Shown one piece after another: positions 39,895 through 47,767 of a stretch of DNA of 64,000 bases (the first letter of the stretch is position 1; each line of letters begins with the position of its first letter). The position numbers were made by a program, and so were the translations under genes. Source of the DNA: Pseudarthrobacter oxydans. Its GTDB lineage: Bacteria; Actinomycetota; Actinomycetes; Actinomycetales; Micrococcaceae. Under the pieces are notes generated by a model. That model ran no database searches, was not told the origin of the DNA, and was given only the letters and a program-made list of their open reading frames with translations. The stretch covers positions 4,278,001-4,342,000 of the forward strand of contig NZ_CP139438.1 of NCBI RefSeq assembly GCF_034258515.1, written 5' to 3'.

Positions 39895-40971
39895 GTGCGT
39901 AAATTGAAGACCCTGGTTGCCGCCGCCGTCACCGTCACGCTTCTTGCCGGATGCGGCGGTGGGGCCGCTACCCCCGCGGCGTCAGGGGAGTCCTCCCCAG
40001 CTCCGGAAGGCGGCTCGGGGGAGACCCTGGTTGTCTACACCAACTCCAACGGCGAGGGCCGTGGGGACTGGCTGACGGCCAAGGCCGCTGAAGCGGGCTT
40101 CAAAATCGAGATCGTCGGTGCCGGCGGCGCAGATGCCACCAACAAACTGATTGCCGAGAAAAACAACCCGATTGCCGACGTCGCGTTCGGGCTGAACAAC
40201 ATGTACTTCTCGCAGATCAAGGCCGCAGACGCCCTGGAGCCCTACGAGCCGGCCTGGGCCGGCGAAGTGGACAAGGGACTGGGTGACGGCGAGGCCTACT
40301 GGCCCTTGGTAAAGCAGGCAATCCTCCTTGGCTACAACTCGGACAAGATCTCGAAGGACAAGGCCCCGCAGGACTGGACCGACCTGTGGACCAAGGACGA
40401 GTTCAAGGACCGCTACGAGCGCGTGACAGGCCTGGGCACCGCCACCGCCCAGCTCGTTTTCGCGGGAATCCTCAGCCGCTACCGTGACGATTCGGGCGAC
40501 CTTGGCATCTCCGACGAGGGCTGGAAGCAGGTGGAGCAGTACTTCCAGAACGGCAGCCCGGCGGTAGCAAAGACCGACCTCTTTGCCCGTATCGCGTCCG
40601 GCGAAGTGGACATGGGCCAGATGCCGTCCTCGATCATCGCCGAGCGCGAGAAATCCTTCAAGGTGAATGTCGAGACAGTGGTCCCCTCCGTGGGTGTCCC
40701 GCTCGCCGTGGAACAGATCGCTCTGGTGAAGGGCACCAAGAAGGAGGAGCAGGCCAGGAAATTCATCGACTGGTTCGGCAGCTCCGAGGTCCAGGGCGAG
40801 TTCGCAAAGCAGTTCAATTCCATGCCGGTCAACAAGGAAGCCGAAGCCCAGGCCAACCCCGAGGTGGTGGACTTCTTCGCTGACCTCAAGCAGCAGGACA
40901 TCGACTGGGAGTTCGTGCAGGAGAACATGGGCGCCTGGGTGGAGAAGATCGAGCTCGAGTACATGACGTAA
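39895..40971 (+). CDS. ABC transporter substrate-binding lipoprotein (family 1, Fe3+/phosphonate-like)
   Basis: A 358-residue lipoprotein with signal peptide and lipobox LLAGCGGG (Cys about 20) followed by a Ser/Pro/Gly linker. The mature part begins ETLVVYTNSNGEG and contains IADVAFGLNNMYFSQIKA, then DALEPYEP, the fold of AfuA/FbpA and 2-aminoethylphosphonate binding proteins. The start is GTG at 39895. The ligand cannot be fixed: the classical iron-binding tyrosine pair is not obvious near the C-terminus and no iron box is seen. It is the first gene of a three-gene operon. Confidence 0.85.
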   Translation: MRKLKTLVAAAVTVTLLAGCGGGAATPAASGESSPAPEGGSGETLVVYTNSNGEGRGDWLTAKAAEAGFKIEIVGAGGADATNKLIAEKNNPIADVAFGLNNMYFSQIKAADALEPYEPAWAGEVDKGLGDGEAYWPLVKQAILLGYNSDKISKDKAPQDWTDLWTKDEFKDRYERVTGLGTATAQLVFAGILSRYRDDSGDLGISDEGWKQVEQYFQNGSPAVAKTDLFARIASGEVDMGQMPSSIIAEREKSFKVNVETVVPSVGVPLAVEQIALVKGTKKEEQARKFIDWFGSSEVQGEFAKQFNSMPVNKEAEAQANPEVVDFFADLKQQDIDWEFVQENMGAWVEKIELEYMT

Positions 40972-41026
40972 CCGGTCCGCTGCCGGCCCCGTCAACCCGA
41001 ACTTCGCTTCATCAGACAGGTTTGCC

Positions 41027-42094
41027 ATGATCCGCTTGGACAACATCGAAGTTTCCTTTGGTGATTTCACCGCCATCCCCAACCTTGACCTGCACGTGCG
41101 TCCGGGGGAGTTTTTCACCCTCCTGGGGCCGTCCGGCTGCGGGAAAACGACGGCCCTGCGGACGTTGGCGGGCTTCATCCAGCCTTCCACCGGCACGGTG
41201 CACGTTGACGGCAAGGACGTTACCCGGCTTCCCAGCGACAAGAGGCAGGTGGGGATGGTGTTCCAAAACTACGCCCTCTTCCCCAGCATGAGCGTGTGGG
41301 AAAACATCGCCTTCGGCCTCCGGGTCCGGAAGGAGAAACCGGCGGACAGTGACCGCCTGGTCCGGGACATCGCGCGGCGGGTGGAGCTCAGCGATGAACA
41401 GTTGTCCAAGAATGTGGCAGAACTGTCCGGCGGCCAGCAGCAGAGGGTTGCCGTGGCACGGGCGCTCGTGCTGCGGCCCAAAATCCTCCTGCTGGACGAA
41501 CCGCTGTCCAACCTGGATGCCAAACTGCGCCACCAGCTCCGGCAGCAGCTCAAGGACCTGCAGAGCGAGTTCGGCATCACCACTGTGTACGTCACCCACG
41601 ACCAGGACGAGGCCCTGGCCATGAGCGACCGCGTGGCGGTGTTCAACAAGGGCGTGGTGGAACAGGTGGGGACGCCGCAGGAGATCTACGACCACTCTGC
41701 GTCCGAGTTTGTCTGCAACTTCATCGGCGACAGCTCCGCACTGACCCCGGAGTTCGTGGCGGAACTGAACCGGCTTGCGGGGGCAGGGCTCAGCACGGAC
41801 GCCAAGTCCTACCTTCGGGTGGAAAAAGCGTCCCTGGCCCGCGGGGCTGAAGGAGGCGGCGCCGTCGGACTTTCCGGCACGGTGGTGTCCCGCACCTACC
41901 ACGGACTGCACAGCCGCTATGTGGTGCGCAGCCACGGAGCGGACATCCGGTTGCTGGTGAAGGAGGACGGCGGCGCCCACCCGGAACGGGGCACGGAAAC
42001 CACGGTCTACCTCCAGCCCGGGCACGTCCTGCAGTACCACCCGGTGACGGGGGCTGCCCTTCGGCAGCAGGACCCGGCAGCAGTCCTGCCATGA
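41027..42094 (+). CDS. ABC transporter ATP-binding protein (spermidine/Fe3+/phosphonate type)
   Basis: A 355-residue ATPase: Walker A LLGPSGCGKTTALRTLAGF, Q-loop MVFQNYALFPSMSVWEN, signature LSGGQQQRVAVARAL, Walker B ILLLDEPLSNLDAKLR and H-loop YVTHDQDEALAMSDR. A C-terminal TOBE-like domain (about 260-355) follows, as in the PotA/FbpC group. Its stop overlaps the permease start (ATGA at 42091). Confidence 0.93.
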   Translation: MIRLDNIEVSFGDFTAIPNLDLHVRPGEFFTLLGPSGCGKTTALRTLAGFIQPSTGTVHVDGKDVTRLPSDKRQVGMVFQNYALFPSMSVWENIAFGLRVRKEKPADSDRLVRDIARRVELSDEQLSKNVAELSGGQQQRVAVARALVLRPKILLLDEPLSNLDAKLRHQLRQQLKDLQSEFGITTVYVTHDQDEALAMSDRVAVFNKGVVEQVGTPQEIYDHSASEFVCNFIGDSSALTPEFVAELNRLAGAGLSTDAKSYLRVEKASLARGAEGGGAVGLSGTVVSRTYHGLHSRYVVRSHGADIRLLVKEDGGAHPERGTETTVYLQPGHVLQYHPVTGAALRQQDPAAVLP

Positions 42095-43911
42095 GCAGCA
42101 CTGCGGTCCGCGGCATGGCCCGCTCCCCCTTCGTGCTGGTGGTTGGCGTGGTCCTGACCTGGTTCATTGCGGCGTTCCTGGTGTGGCCCAACATCAACGT
42201 CCTGATCGCCACGTTCTTCCCGGACGGCAGCTTCTCCGGGAGGGCGGCCGAAAAGCTCTTCACGTCGCAGCGGGCCATGAAGGCGCTCGGCAACAGTTTC
42301 CTGCTGGCGGTGGCCCTGTCCATCACGGTGAACCTGGTAGGCGTGTTCATTGTCCTGGTGACGCATTACTTCCGGATCCGCGGCTCCAGGATCCTGTTCC
42401 TCGGCTATGCATCCACCTTCATCTACGGCGGCATTGTCCTGGCCGCCGGGTACAAGTTCATTTACGGGGACAAGGGAATCGTCACCTCGCTGCTGGTGAA
42501 GGTGTTCCCCGGCATGGACCCCGGCTGGTTCTCGGGCTTCTTCGCGGTCCTGGTGGTGATGACGTTCGCCACCACCACCAACCACATGCTGTTCGTGGCC
42601 AACGCGCTGAAGGGCATTGACTACCAGACCATTGAAGCGGCCCGGAACCTGGGGGCATCAACCTGGACCATCCTGCGGCGGATCGTGCTGCCCATGCTCA
42701 AGCCCACCCTGTTCGCCGTCACCATCCTGTCCTTCCTCACCGGGCTGGGCGCCCTGAGCGCTCCTCAGGTGCTGGGCGGGCGTGACTTCCAAACCATCAC
42801 CCCCATGATCCTGACCTTCACCAACAGCCCCACCTCCAGGGACCTGGCGGCGCTGCTGGCGGTGATCCTTGGGCTGGCCACGATCCTGATGCTCGCCGTG
42901 ATGTCGCGGCTGGAAAAGGGCGGCACCTACTTCTCGGTGTCCAAGGTGTCCTCGGCCCTGCAGAAGCAGGACATCACCCATCCGGTGGCCAATGCGGCTG
43001 TCCATGCTGTTGCCTACCTGCTGTTTGCCGTCTACACGCTGCCGGTGGTGCTGATTGTCCTGTACTCGTTCGCCGACGGCGCTGCCATCCAGACCGGCCA
43101 GCTTTCGCTCGGCAGCCTGACGCTCGAGAACTACCAGCGGGTCCTCACCCAGCCGTCGGGGCTGCGGCCGTTCTTCGTCAGCGTGCTGTACAGCGCCCTG
43201 GCTGCCGTGATTGCCGTGGGCGGGCTGTTGTTTGTGGCCAGGCTGCTGCAGAAGTACAAAAACTGGGTGGCGTCGGTCTTCGAATACCTGCTCCACATCC
43301 CCTGGATCCTGCCGTCCGCACTGCTGGCCCTTGGCCTCATCATCAGCTACGACCACCCCAATCCCCTGGTGGGCGGGGCAGTGCTCACCGGCACCACCGT
43401 GATCCTGCTGATCGCTTTCGTGACGGTCAAAATCCCGTTCACGCTGCGCATGCTGAAAGCGTCCTTTGCTTCCGTGAATTCCTCCCTGGAGGAAGCGGCG
43501 GCCATCATGGGCGCAAAGACCCTGTATGTCTTCCGGCGGATCCTCCTGCCGCTGGTGCTCCCGGCTGCCGCCGCCATTACGGCGTTGAACTTCAACAGCC
43601 TGCTCGACGACTACGACACCGCGATCTTCCTGGCCCACCCCCTGGTCCAGCCGCTGGGCCTGGTCATCAAGGCGAACACGGACGGCGCGGAGGGTGTGGA
43701 CGGCGTCGCCAACACCTTTGTGTATACCGTGCTCCTGATGATCATCACCGGGGTGACCATGTACCTGGTGTACGGCCGCTCCAGCCGGGGCGGGTCGCGG
43801 AAAAAGCGGCTGCCGGCCCTTCCGCCCGCATCTGCCGCCCCTGGCCCCGGGGTCCCCGGGGCCGTCGGGTCCGGGGCGGACGCGCCGCAGCCGGCCGCTA
43901 CCGTCCGGTGA
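42091..43911 (+). CDS. ABC transporter permease, two permease domains in one chain
   Basis: A 606-residue permease with two tandem binding-protein-dependent domains of about six TM helices each. Each half has its own EAA loop: TIEAARNLGASTWTILRRIV in the first and SLEEAAAIMGAKTLYVFRRI in the second. This double-length layout is typical of the FbpB/SfuB and AEP transporter group, so one gene supplies the whole channel. The C-terminal 35 residues are Pro/Ala/Gly-rich. The next gene is convergent and begins at the very next base, so the operon's hairpin falls inside that neighbour. Confidence 0.93.
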   Translation: MSSTAVRGMARSPFVLVVGVVLTWFIAAFLVWPNINVLIATFFPDGSFSGRAAEKLFTSQRAMKALGNSFLLAVALSITVNLVGVFIVLVTHYFRIRGSRILFLGYASTFIYGGIVLAAGYKFIYGDKGIVTSLLVKVFPGMDPGWFSGFFAVLVVMTFATTTNHMLFVANALKGIDYQTIEAARNLGASTWTILRRIVLPMLKPTLFAVTILSFLTGLGALSAPQVLGGRDFQTITPMILTFTNSPTSRDLAALLAVILGLATILMLAVMSRLEKGGTYFSVSKVSSALQKQDITHPVANAAVHAVAYLLFAVYTLPVVLIVLYSFADGAAIQTGQLSLGSLTLENYQRVLTQPSGLRPFFVSVLYSALAAVIAVGGLLFVARLLQKYKNWVASVFEYLLHIPWILPSALLALGLIISYDHPNPLVGGAVLTGTTVILLIAFVTVKIPFTLRMLKASFASVNSSLEEAAAIMGAKTLYVFRRILLPLVLPAAAAITALNFNSLLDDYDTAIFLAHPLVQPLGLVIKANTDGAEGVDGVANTFVYTVLLMIITGVTMYLVYGRSSRGGSRKKRLPALPPASAAPGPGVPGAVGSGADAPQPAATVR

Positions 43912-44967
43912 TCACCCGGCAGAACCGCTGACGACGGCGGTGCGTCCGTTCCGCCGTCGGGCAACCCTGAGGAGGCCGTCACGCAGCGGCTGGGCACCGT
44001 CCGCAAAGGCGACGCGTCCCAGCGCGGCGGATGCCAGGCTCAGAGCCCGCGTGCGAAGCCACCGCTGGCGGTTGTAGGCATGCAGTGCCTGGCCTTCTGG
44101 CAGCGTGTTGAGGAGGCCAGCCAGTGTTACGGCATCCACCAACGACTCGCAGGCGCCACGCCCCAAGGTGGGCATCATGGCGTGTGCGGCATCGCCGATG
44201 AGCACGGCACGTCCACGGACGTAGGAGCCAAGATGCGGAACTGTCCAGAGCCGCTGGACCAGGCATGCTTCGGGCGTGGCTGCGGCCAGCGTGCGGCGGA
44301 TGGCGGGCGCGTGGCTGGAATAGCGCTCCCGGGCGTATTCCAGGGCTGATGCTGCGTCAATTCCGTACGGGCCCATCGCGGACCGGTAGCTGGCCCACCA
44401 GAAGGACCCTCCCCGGGCGGCAGCCATGCCGAACAGGTCGCCGCGGCCCCAGTATTCGCCCACCTCGTCGTGGCTGACCGGAGCAGGCAGGGTCCCGCGG
44501 AGGGCAAGGTACGGGGTGAGGCGGGCCTCCTTTCCGGCGCCCCAGACCTCCCGCCGGACTGCGCTGTGCACGCCGTCGGCCCCGACCACTAGGCTGCCGT
44601 CGTCGGGAAGTGACCTGACGGTGCTGGTGATCCGGCGGACGGTTCCCGGGACGGCACCGTCCAGCAACCGCAGCAGGTCAGCCCGGGAAATGCCGAACAT
44701 CTCCCCCGCGTTGACGGTGATCCAGGGCTCTCCCTGGGCGTCACGGACCGATCCGCTGCCGAGCACCGGGCTGACCGCCCGCGCCTCTTCAAGGATTCCC
44801 AGACGCGCAAGGGCACGTTGGGCGTTGGGCCACATCCCCAGCGTGTTGCCCACGGCCGGCAGCCCGGGCCGTTTCTCGTACACCGTCACCTGGAACCGGC
44901 TGTGGTCCAGGCCCGCGGCCAGCGCCAGGCCGGCAATGCCGCCGCCAACAATCGCAATTGTCTCCAT
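43912..44967 (-). CDS. FAD-dependent monooxygenase (group A flavoprotein hydroxylase)
   Basis: A 351-residue flavoprotein. Motifs are the N-terminal GxGxxG (AIVGGGIAGLALAAGL), DG in LVVGADGVHSAVRREVWG and GD in VLIGDAAHAMMPTLGRGACE. It hydroxylates an aromatic or related substrate using NAD(P)H and O2; the substrate is unknown. It is slightly short for the family. It is divergent from a tetR with a TACTAC/GTAGTA palindrome between. Its last 15 or so codons are encoded by the family C hairpin repeat, so the C-terminal R-R-R-N-G-R-T-A-V-V tail is repeat-derived. Confidence 0.88.
   Translation of the reverse strand: METIAIVGGGIAGLALAAGLDHSRFQVTVYEKRPGLPAVGNTLGMWPNAQRALARLGILEEARAVSPVLGSGSVRDAQGEPWITVNAGEMFGISRADLLRLLDGAVPGTVRRITSTVRSLPDDGSLVVGADGVHSAVRREVWGAGKEARLTPYLALRGTLPAPVSHDEVGEYWGRGDLFGMAAARGGSFWWASYRSAMGPYGIDAASALEYARERYSSHAPAIRRTLAAATPEACLVQRLWTVPHLGSYVRGRAVLIGDAAHAMMPTLGRGACESLVDAVTLAGLLNTLPEGQALHAYNRQRWLRTRALSLASAALGRVAFADGAQPLRDGLLRVARRRNGRTAVVSGSAG
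43928..43962. repeat. Dispersed hairpin repeat family C, copy 2 (inside coding sequence)
   Basis: CGACGGCGG (43932-43940) pairs with CCGCCGTCG (43951-43959) around a 10-base loop. It follows the ABC permease stop by 16 bases, so it is placed as that operon's terminator, yet it is within the 3' end of the opposing monooxygenase gene. Confidence 0.65.
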
Positions 44968-44978
44968 GCTGGCGACTT

Positions 44979-44994
44979 TACTACTTTTGTAGTA
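44979..44994. promoter_or_regulatory. TetR operator between the monooxygenase and its regulator
   Basis: TACTAC-TTTT-GTAGTA is a perfect 6-4-6 palindrome, 11 bases upstream of the monooxygenase ATG and 29 bases upstream of the tetR ATG. Confidence 0.7.
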
Positions 44995-45023
44995 TTTGCG
45001 AAACGGTCAATTAGACTGGGCGC

Positions 45024-45563
45024 ATGCCTGACCGCCGCACGGAACTGATGGACGCCGCCCTCCGGGTGGTGGCGGACAAAGGCATGAAGGGCCTCACGCA
45101 CCGGGCCGTTGACGCGGCGGCGCAGCTCGCGGAAGGCACAACGTCCAACTACTACCGGACCCGCGCGGCGCTGGTGGAGGCCGCGCTGGGCCGCATGGAG
45201 CAGCTCGACGGCCAACTGCTCCAGGACCTCGCCCCGTCGGGCCCGCCGGGAACCATTGCGGAACTGGCAGACCAGCTGGCCGGGCTGGTGCTGTCACTCA
45301 CCGGGAAGCATGCGGCCCTCACCCGCGCCCGCCTTGCCCTGTCCCTGGACCAGCCGGACGCGGTTAAGGCAGGGCACTTCCGGCTGGTGGGCGGCATGGA
45401 AAATACCCTCGCGGCGCTTGGGGTAACCGATGCGGCCGCCCGGGCCCGGGACGTGGCCGACTACGGCGACGGCGTGATGCTCCACCTGCTCACGGTCCGG
45501 CGGGACGGGCAGCCTGATGCTGCAGCCATCGCCGCAGCAGTCCGGCGGCTGCTTGCGCCCTGA
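45024..45563 (+). CDS. TetR family transcriptional regulator of the adjacent monooxygenase
   Basis: A 179-residue repressor with a compact N-terminal HTH: TELMDAALRVVADKGMKGLT, then HRAVDAAAQLAEGTTSNYYR and TRAALVEAAL. The S-N-Y-Y recognition helix is typical of the TetR subgroup with YyaA/TetR_C ligand domains. It is divergent from the flavin monooxygenase; by position it represses both. The ligand is probably the monooxygenase substrate. Confidence 0.9.
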   Translation: MPDRRTELMDAALRVVADKGMKGLTHRAVDAAAQLAEGTTSNYYRTRAALVEAALGRMEQLDGQLLQDLAPSGPPGTIAELADQLAGLVLSLTGKHAALTRARLALSLDQPDAVKAGHFRLVGGMENTLAALGVTDAAARARDVADYGDGVMLHLLTVRRDGQPDAAAIAAAVRRLLAP

Positions 45564-45597
45564 GCGCGCCTTCCGCTGCCGTGCACGACGCCGGCCT

Positions 45598-45612
45598 GCC
45601 GCCTGAGGCGGC
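45598..45612. terminator. Short hairpin between tetR and pobA (convergent)
   Basis: GCCGCC-TGA-GGCGGC is a 6-bp stem with a 3-base loop in the 98-base gap between convergent genes; no T-run. Confidence 0.35.
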
Positions 45613-45661
45613 GCCAGCCCCGCCGTCGTACCTCCACACGAGTACCTCCGCGCGCGTACTT

Positions 45662-46849
45662 CTAAGGCGTGCCCGGCCAGCCCGTGTAGGCCTCGGCGAG
45701 GTAGGCCATGCCGTGCCTGGACGACACCACTGAATTGAGTTCCCCTAGCTGGCGGGCGCGGGAGAAGTCATCCGCATCGGCAGGGGTGTGCAGCATGGTG
45801 GTCATCCAGTAGGAGAACTGCTGGGCCTTCCACACCCGCTCCAGGGCACGTTTGCTGTACGTCTCCAGCAGGTGCTCCGAGCCGGAGTTGTAGTGGCTGT
45901 CCAGCCCTTCGAAGAGCATCTTGACGTCGTGGATGGCCAGGTTCAGGCCCTTGGCGCCGGTGGGCGGGACCGTGTGGGCGGCATCTCCCGCGAGGAACAG
46001 GTTCCCGTAGCGCATGGGCGTGTGGACGAAGCTCCTGAAGGGCAGGACCATCTTGTCGATGACGGGGCCTTCCTTGAGCACGAAGCCGTTGCCGTTGACC
46101 CGGCTGCGGAACTCGGCCCAAATCCGTTCGTCATCCCACTCGGCCACGTTCTCCTTGGGGTCGCACTGGAAGTACATCCGCTGGACTGTCTCGGTGCGCT
46201 GGCTGATCAGGGCGAAGCCGTTGGCGGAATTGGCATAGATGAGCTCGTCGGCGCTGCGGGGGGCTTCGGCCAGGATGCCGAACCAGGCGAAGGGGTACTC
46301 ATGGAAGTACCACTTGCGGTGCGCCTCCGGGATCTGGAACCGGCAGTGGCTGCGGGACCCGTCCGCCCCCACCAGGAAGTCGGCCCGGACTTCGTACTCC
46401 ACGCCCTCGGAGTCCGTGAACCAGACTTTCGGCTTGCCCTCAAGGTCATGCACCGTGGTGTCCGTGACGCTGTAGCGGACGTCGCCGCCGTCGGCTTTCC
46501 TGCGGGCGGCGAGGTCCAGGAAAACGTCAGTCTGCGGGTACAGCCACACGGATTCCCCCACCAGATCCTTGAAGTCCACCCGGTGGCTTTCGCCGTTGAA
46601 GCGCAGTTCAATGCCGTCGTGCCGGTCGCCGTCGCGCAGGACCCGGTCCGAGACGCCGCTTTCCACCAGCAGGTTGACGGTGCCGTGCTCCAGGATGCCG
46701 GCGCGGACGGTCTCGGAGATCTCCTTGTGGCTGCGGACTTCAATGACGGTGGAGTCGATCCCGGCCTTGGCCAGCAGGTGGGACAGCATCAGGCCGGCCG
46801 GGCCTGCGCCCATGATGGCCACCTGGGTGGTGATGATTGTTCGTGCCAT
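45662..46849 (-). CDS. pobA: 4-hydroxybenzoate 3-monooxygenase
   Basis: A 395-residue flavoprotein (EC 1.14.13.2) that converts 4-hydroxybenzoate to protocatechuate. The FAD motif is VAIMGAGPAGLMLSHLLAKA, the family-specific VRAGILEHGTVNLL and LVGADGSRSHCRFQIPEAHR are present, and LFLAGDAAHTVPPTGAKGLN is the GD motif. The length equals that of characterised PobA (394). The ATG at 46849 fits the N-terminus of homologues; longer in-frame reading is rejected because it crosses the IclR operator. It is the last gene of fusC-iclR-pobA on this strand. Confidence 0.96.
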   Translation of the reverse strand: MARTIITTQVAIMGAGPAGLMLSHLLAKAGIDSTVIEVRSHKEISETVRAGILEHGTVNLLVESGVSDRVLRDGDRHDGIELRFNGESHRVDFKDLVGESVWLYPQTDVFLDLAARRKADGGDVRYSVTDTTVHDLEGKPKVWFTDSEGVEYEVRADFLVGADGSRSHCRFQIPEAHRKWYFHEYPFAWFGILAEAPRSADELIYANSANGFALISQRTETVQRMYFQCDPKENVAEWDDERIWAEFRSRVNGNGFVLKEGPVIDKMVLPFRSFVHTPMRYGNLFLAGDAAHTVPPTGAKGLNLAIHDVKMLFEGLDSHYNSGSEHLLETYSKRALERVWKAQQFSYWMTTMLHTPADADDFSRARQLGELNSVVSSRHGMAYLAEAYTGWPGTP

Positions 46850-46940
46850 GGCATTCTCGCTTCGTTGCGGGGCCGGCTGCCGGCCGATGGGTGCTTCTGC
46901 CTCCAGTGTGCGCGCCGGCCGGCGCACCGTGATATTCCAA

Positions 46941-46955
46941 TTCCGTTGAACGGAA
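46941..46955. promoter_or_regulatory. IclR-type operator upstream of pobA
   Basis: TTCCGTT-G-AACGGAA is a perfect 15-base palindrome 92 bases upstream of the pobA start. A near copy, TTCCGTTGAATGGAT, is at 47728-47742 before the iclR gene. Confidence 0.75.
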
Positions 46956-46970
46956 GGCAGATCTTTCCGG

Positions 46971-47714
46971 TTACGGTTCCGCAAGCCTCCGCGCAATACC
47001 CCGTGCGGCTGTCTGCAGGGCGGGCACCAGGGCTTGCAGACGCATCTCCTGCAAGGGAACCACGACGCCGAGCGAGGCCACCGCGCGCTGGCGCAGGTCC
47101 AGTACGGGGACGGCGATGCCCCAGGTATCCGGATCCACAACGCCCTTCAGCTGCGCATAGCCCTGGTGGAACGTTTCGCTGAGCAGCACCCGGACAGCGT
47201 CCGTGCCGATCTTCCCGTCGGGGTCCCCAAACTGCTCGAGGTACCGGCTTTGGAGCAGTTTGTCCTGGTGCGCCATCAGCGCCAGGCCCGCGGACGAGGT
47301 ATGCACGGGCATCCGGCCGGCCACCCGGGCCCGGTTGGCCACAGAGCCGCGGCGGGACAGGCGCTCGACGAAGAGGGCTTCCCAGCCGTCCAGCACCGCC
47401 AGGTTCACGTTTTGGTTAAGGACCTGCTGGATGTCCTCCATGAACGGCATGGCCGCTTGGCGCAGGGCAAGGGTTGGGGCGGTGCGGTTGACGAGTTCCC
47501 AGAGCCGGAGCCCGGGGCGCACCATGCCTCCAGGAGCGGCCTCCAGCAGACCGTGGCCGGCGAGCTGCCGGACCAGCCGGTGGGTGGTGGTGAGCGGCAA
47601 ACCCGCGCGTTCAGCGAGTTCCGCCAGCTGCAAAGCGCTGACGTCCTCCGGAAAGGCAGAGATCAGCCGGACGATCCAGTCAACCACCGAGTCACCCGAG
47701 GCAGAATTGGCCAT
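46971..47714 (-). CDS. IclR family transcriptional regulator (probable pobA regulator)
   Basis: About 247 residues: an N-terminal winged HTH (LQLAELAERAGLPLTTTHRL, then VRQLAGHGLLEAAPGG) and a C-terminal IclR effector domain (VAGRMPVHTSSAGLALMAHQ). IclR-family PobR/PcaU proteins bind aromatic acids and activate their catabolic genes, and it lies directly before pobA with matching operators before both genes. The start at 47714 is preferred; an ATG at 47759 would put the operator inside the coding region. Confidence 0.88.
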   Translation of the reverse strand: MANSASGDSVVDWIVRLISAFPEDVSALQLAELAERAGLPLTTTHRLVRQLAGHGLLEAAPGGMVRPGLRLWELVNRTAPTLALRQAAMPFMEDIQQVLNQNVNLAVLDGWEALFVERLSRRGSVANRARVAGRMPVHTSSAGLALMAHQDKLLQSRYLEQFGDPDGKIGTDAVRVLLSETFHQGYAQLKGVVDPDTWGIAVPVLDLRQRAVASLGVVVPLQEMRLQALVPALQTAARGIARRLAEP

Positions 47715-47727
47715 CGCACACCCGCGC

Positions 47728-47742
47728 TTCCGTTGAATGGAT
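47728..47742. promoter_or_regulatory. Second IclR-type site, upstream of iclR
   Basis: TTCCGTTGAATGGAT matches the pobA palindrome at 13 of 15 positions. It lies 14-28 bases upstream of the preferred iclR start, consistent with autoregulation. Confidence 0.6.
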
Positions 47743-47767
47743 GGTTCAAGCCTACCCATGCAGAATC

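Noticed and set aside
39895..43911. Firm assignment of the ABC importer as an iron transporter
   Set aside because: The protein families also include phosphonate and other importers, no iron box is visible and the iron ligands are not clear.
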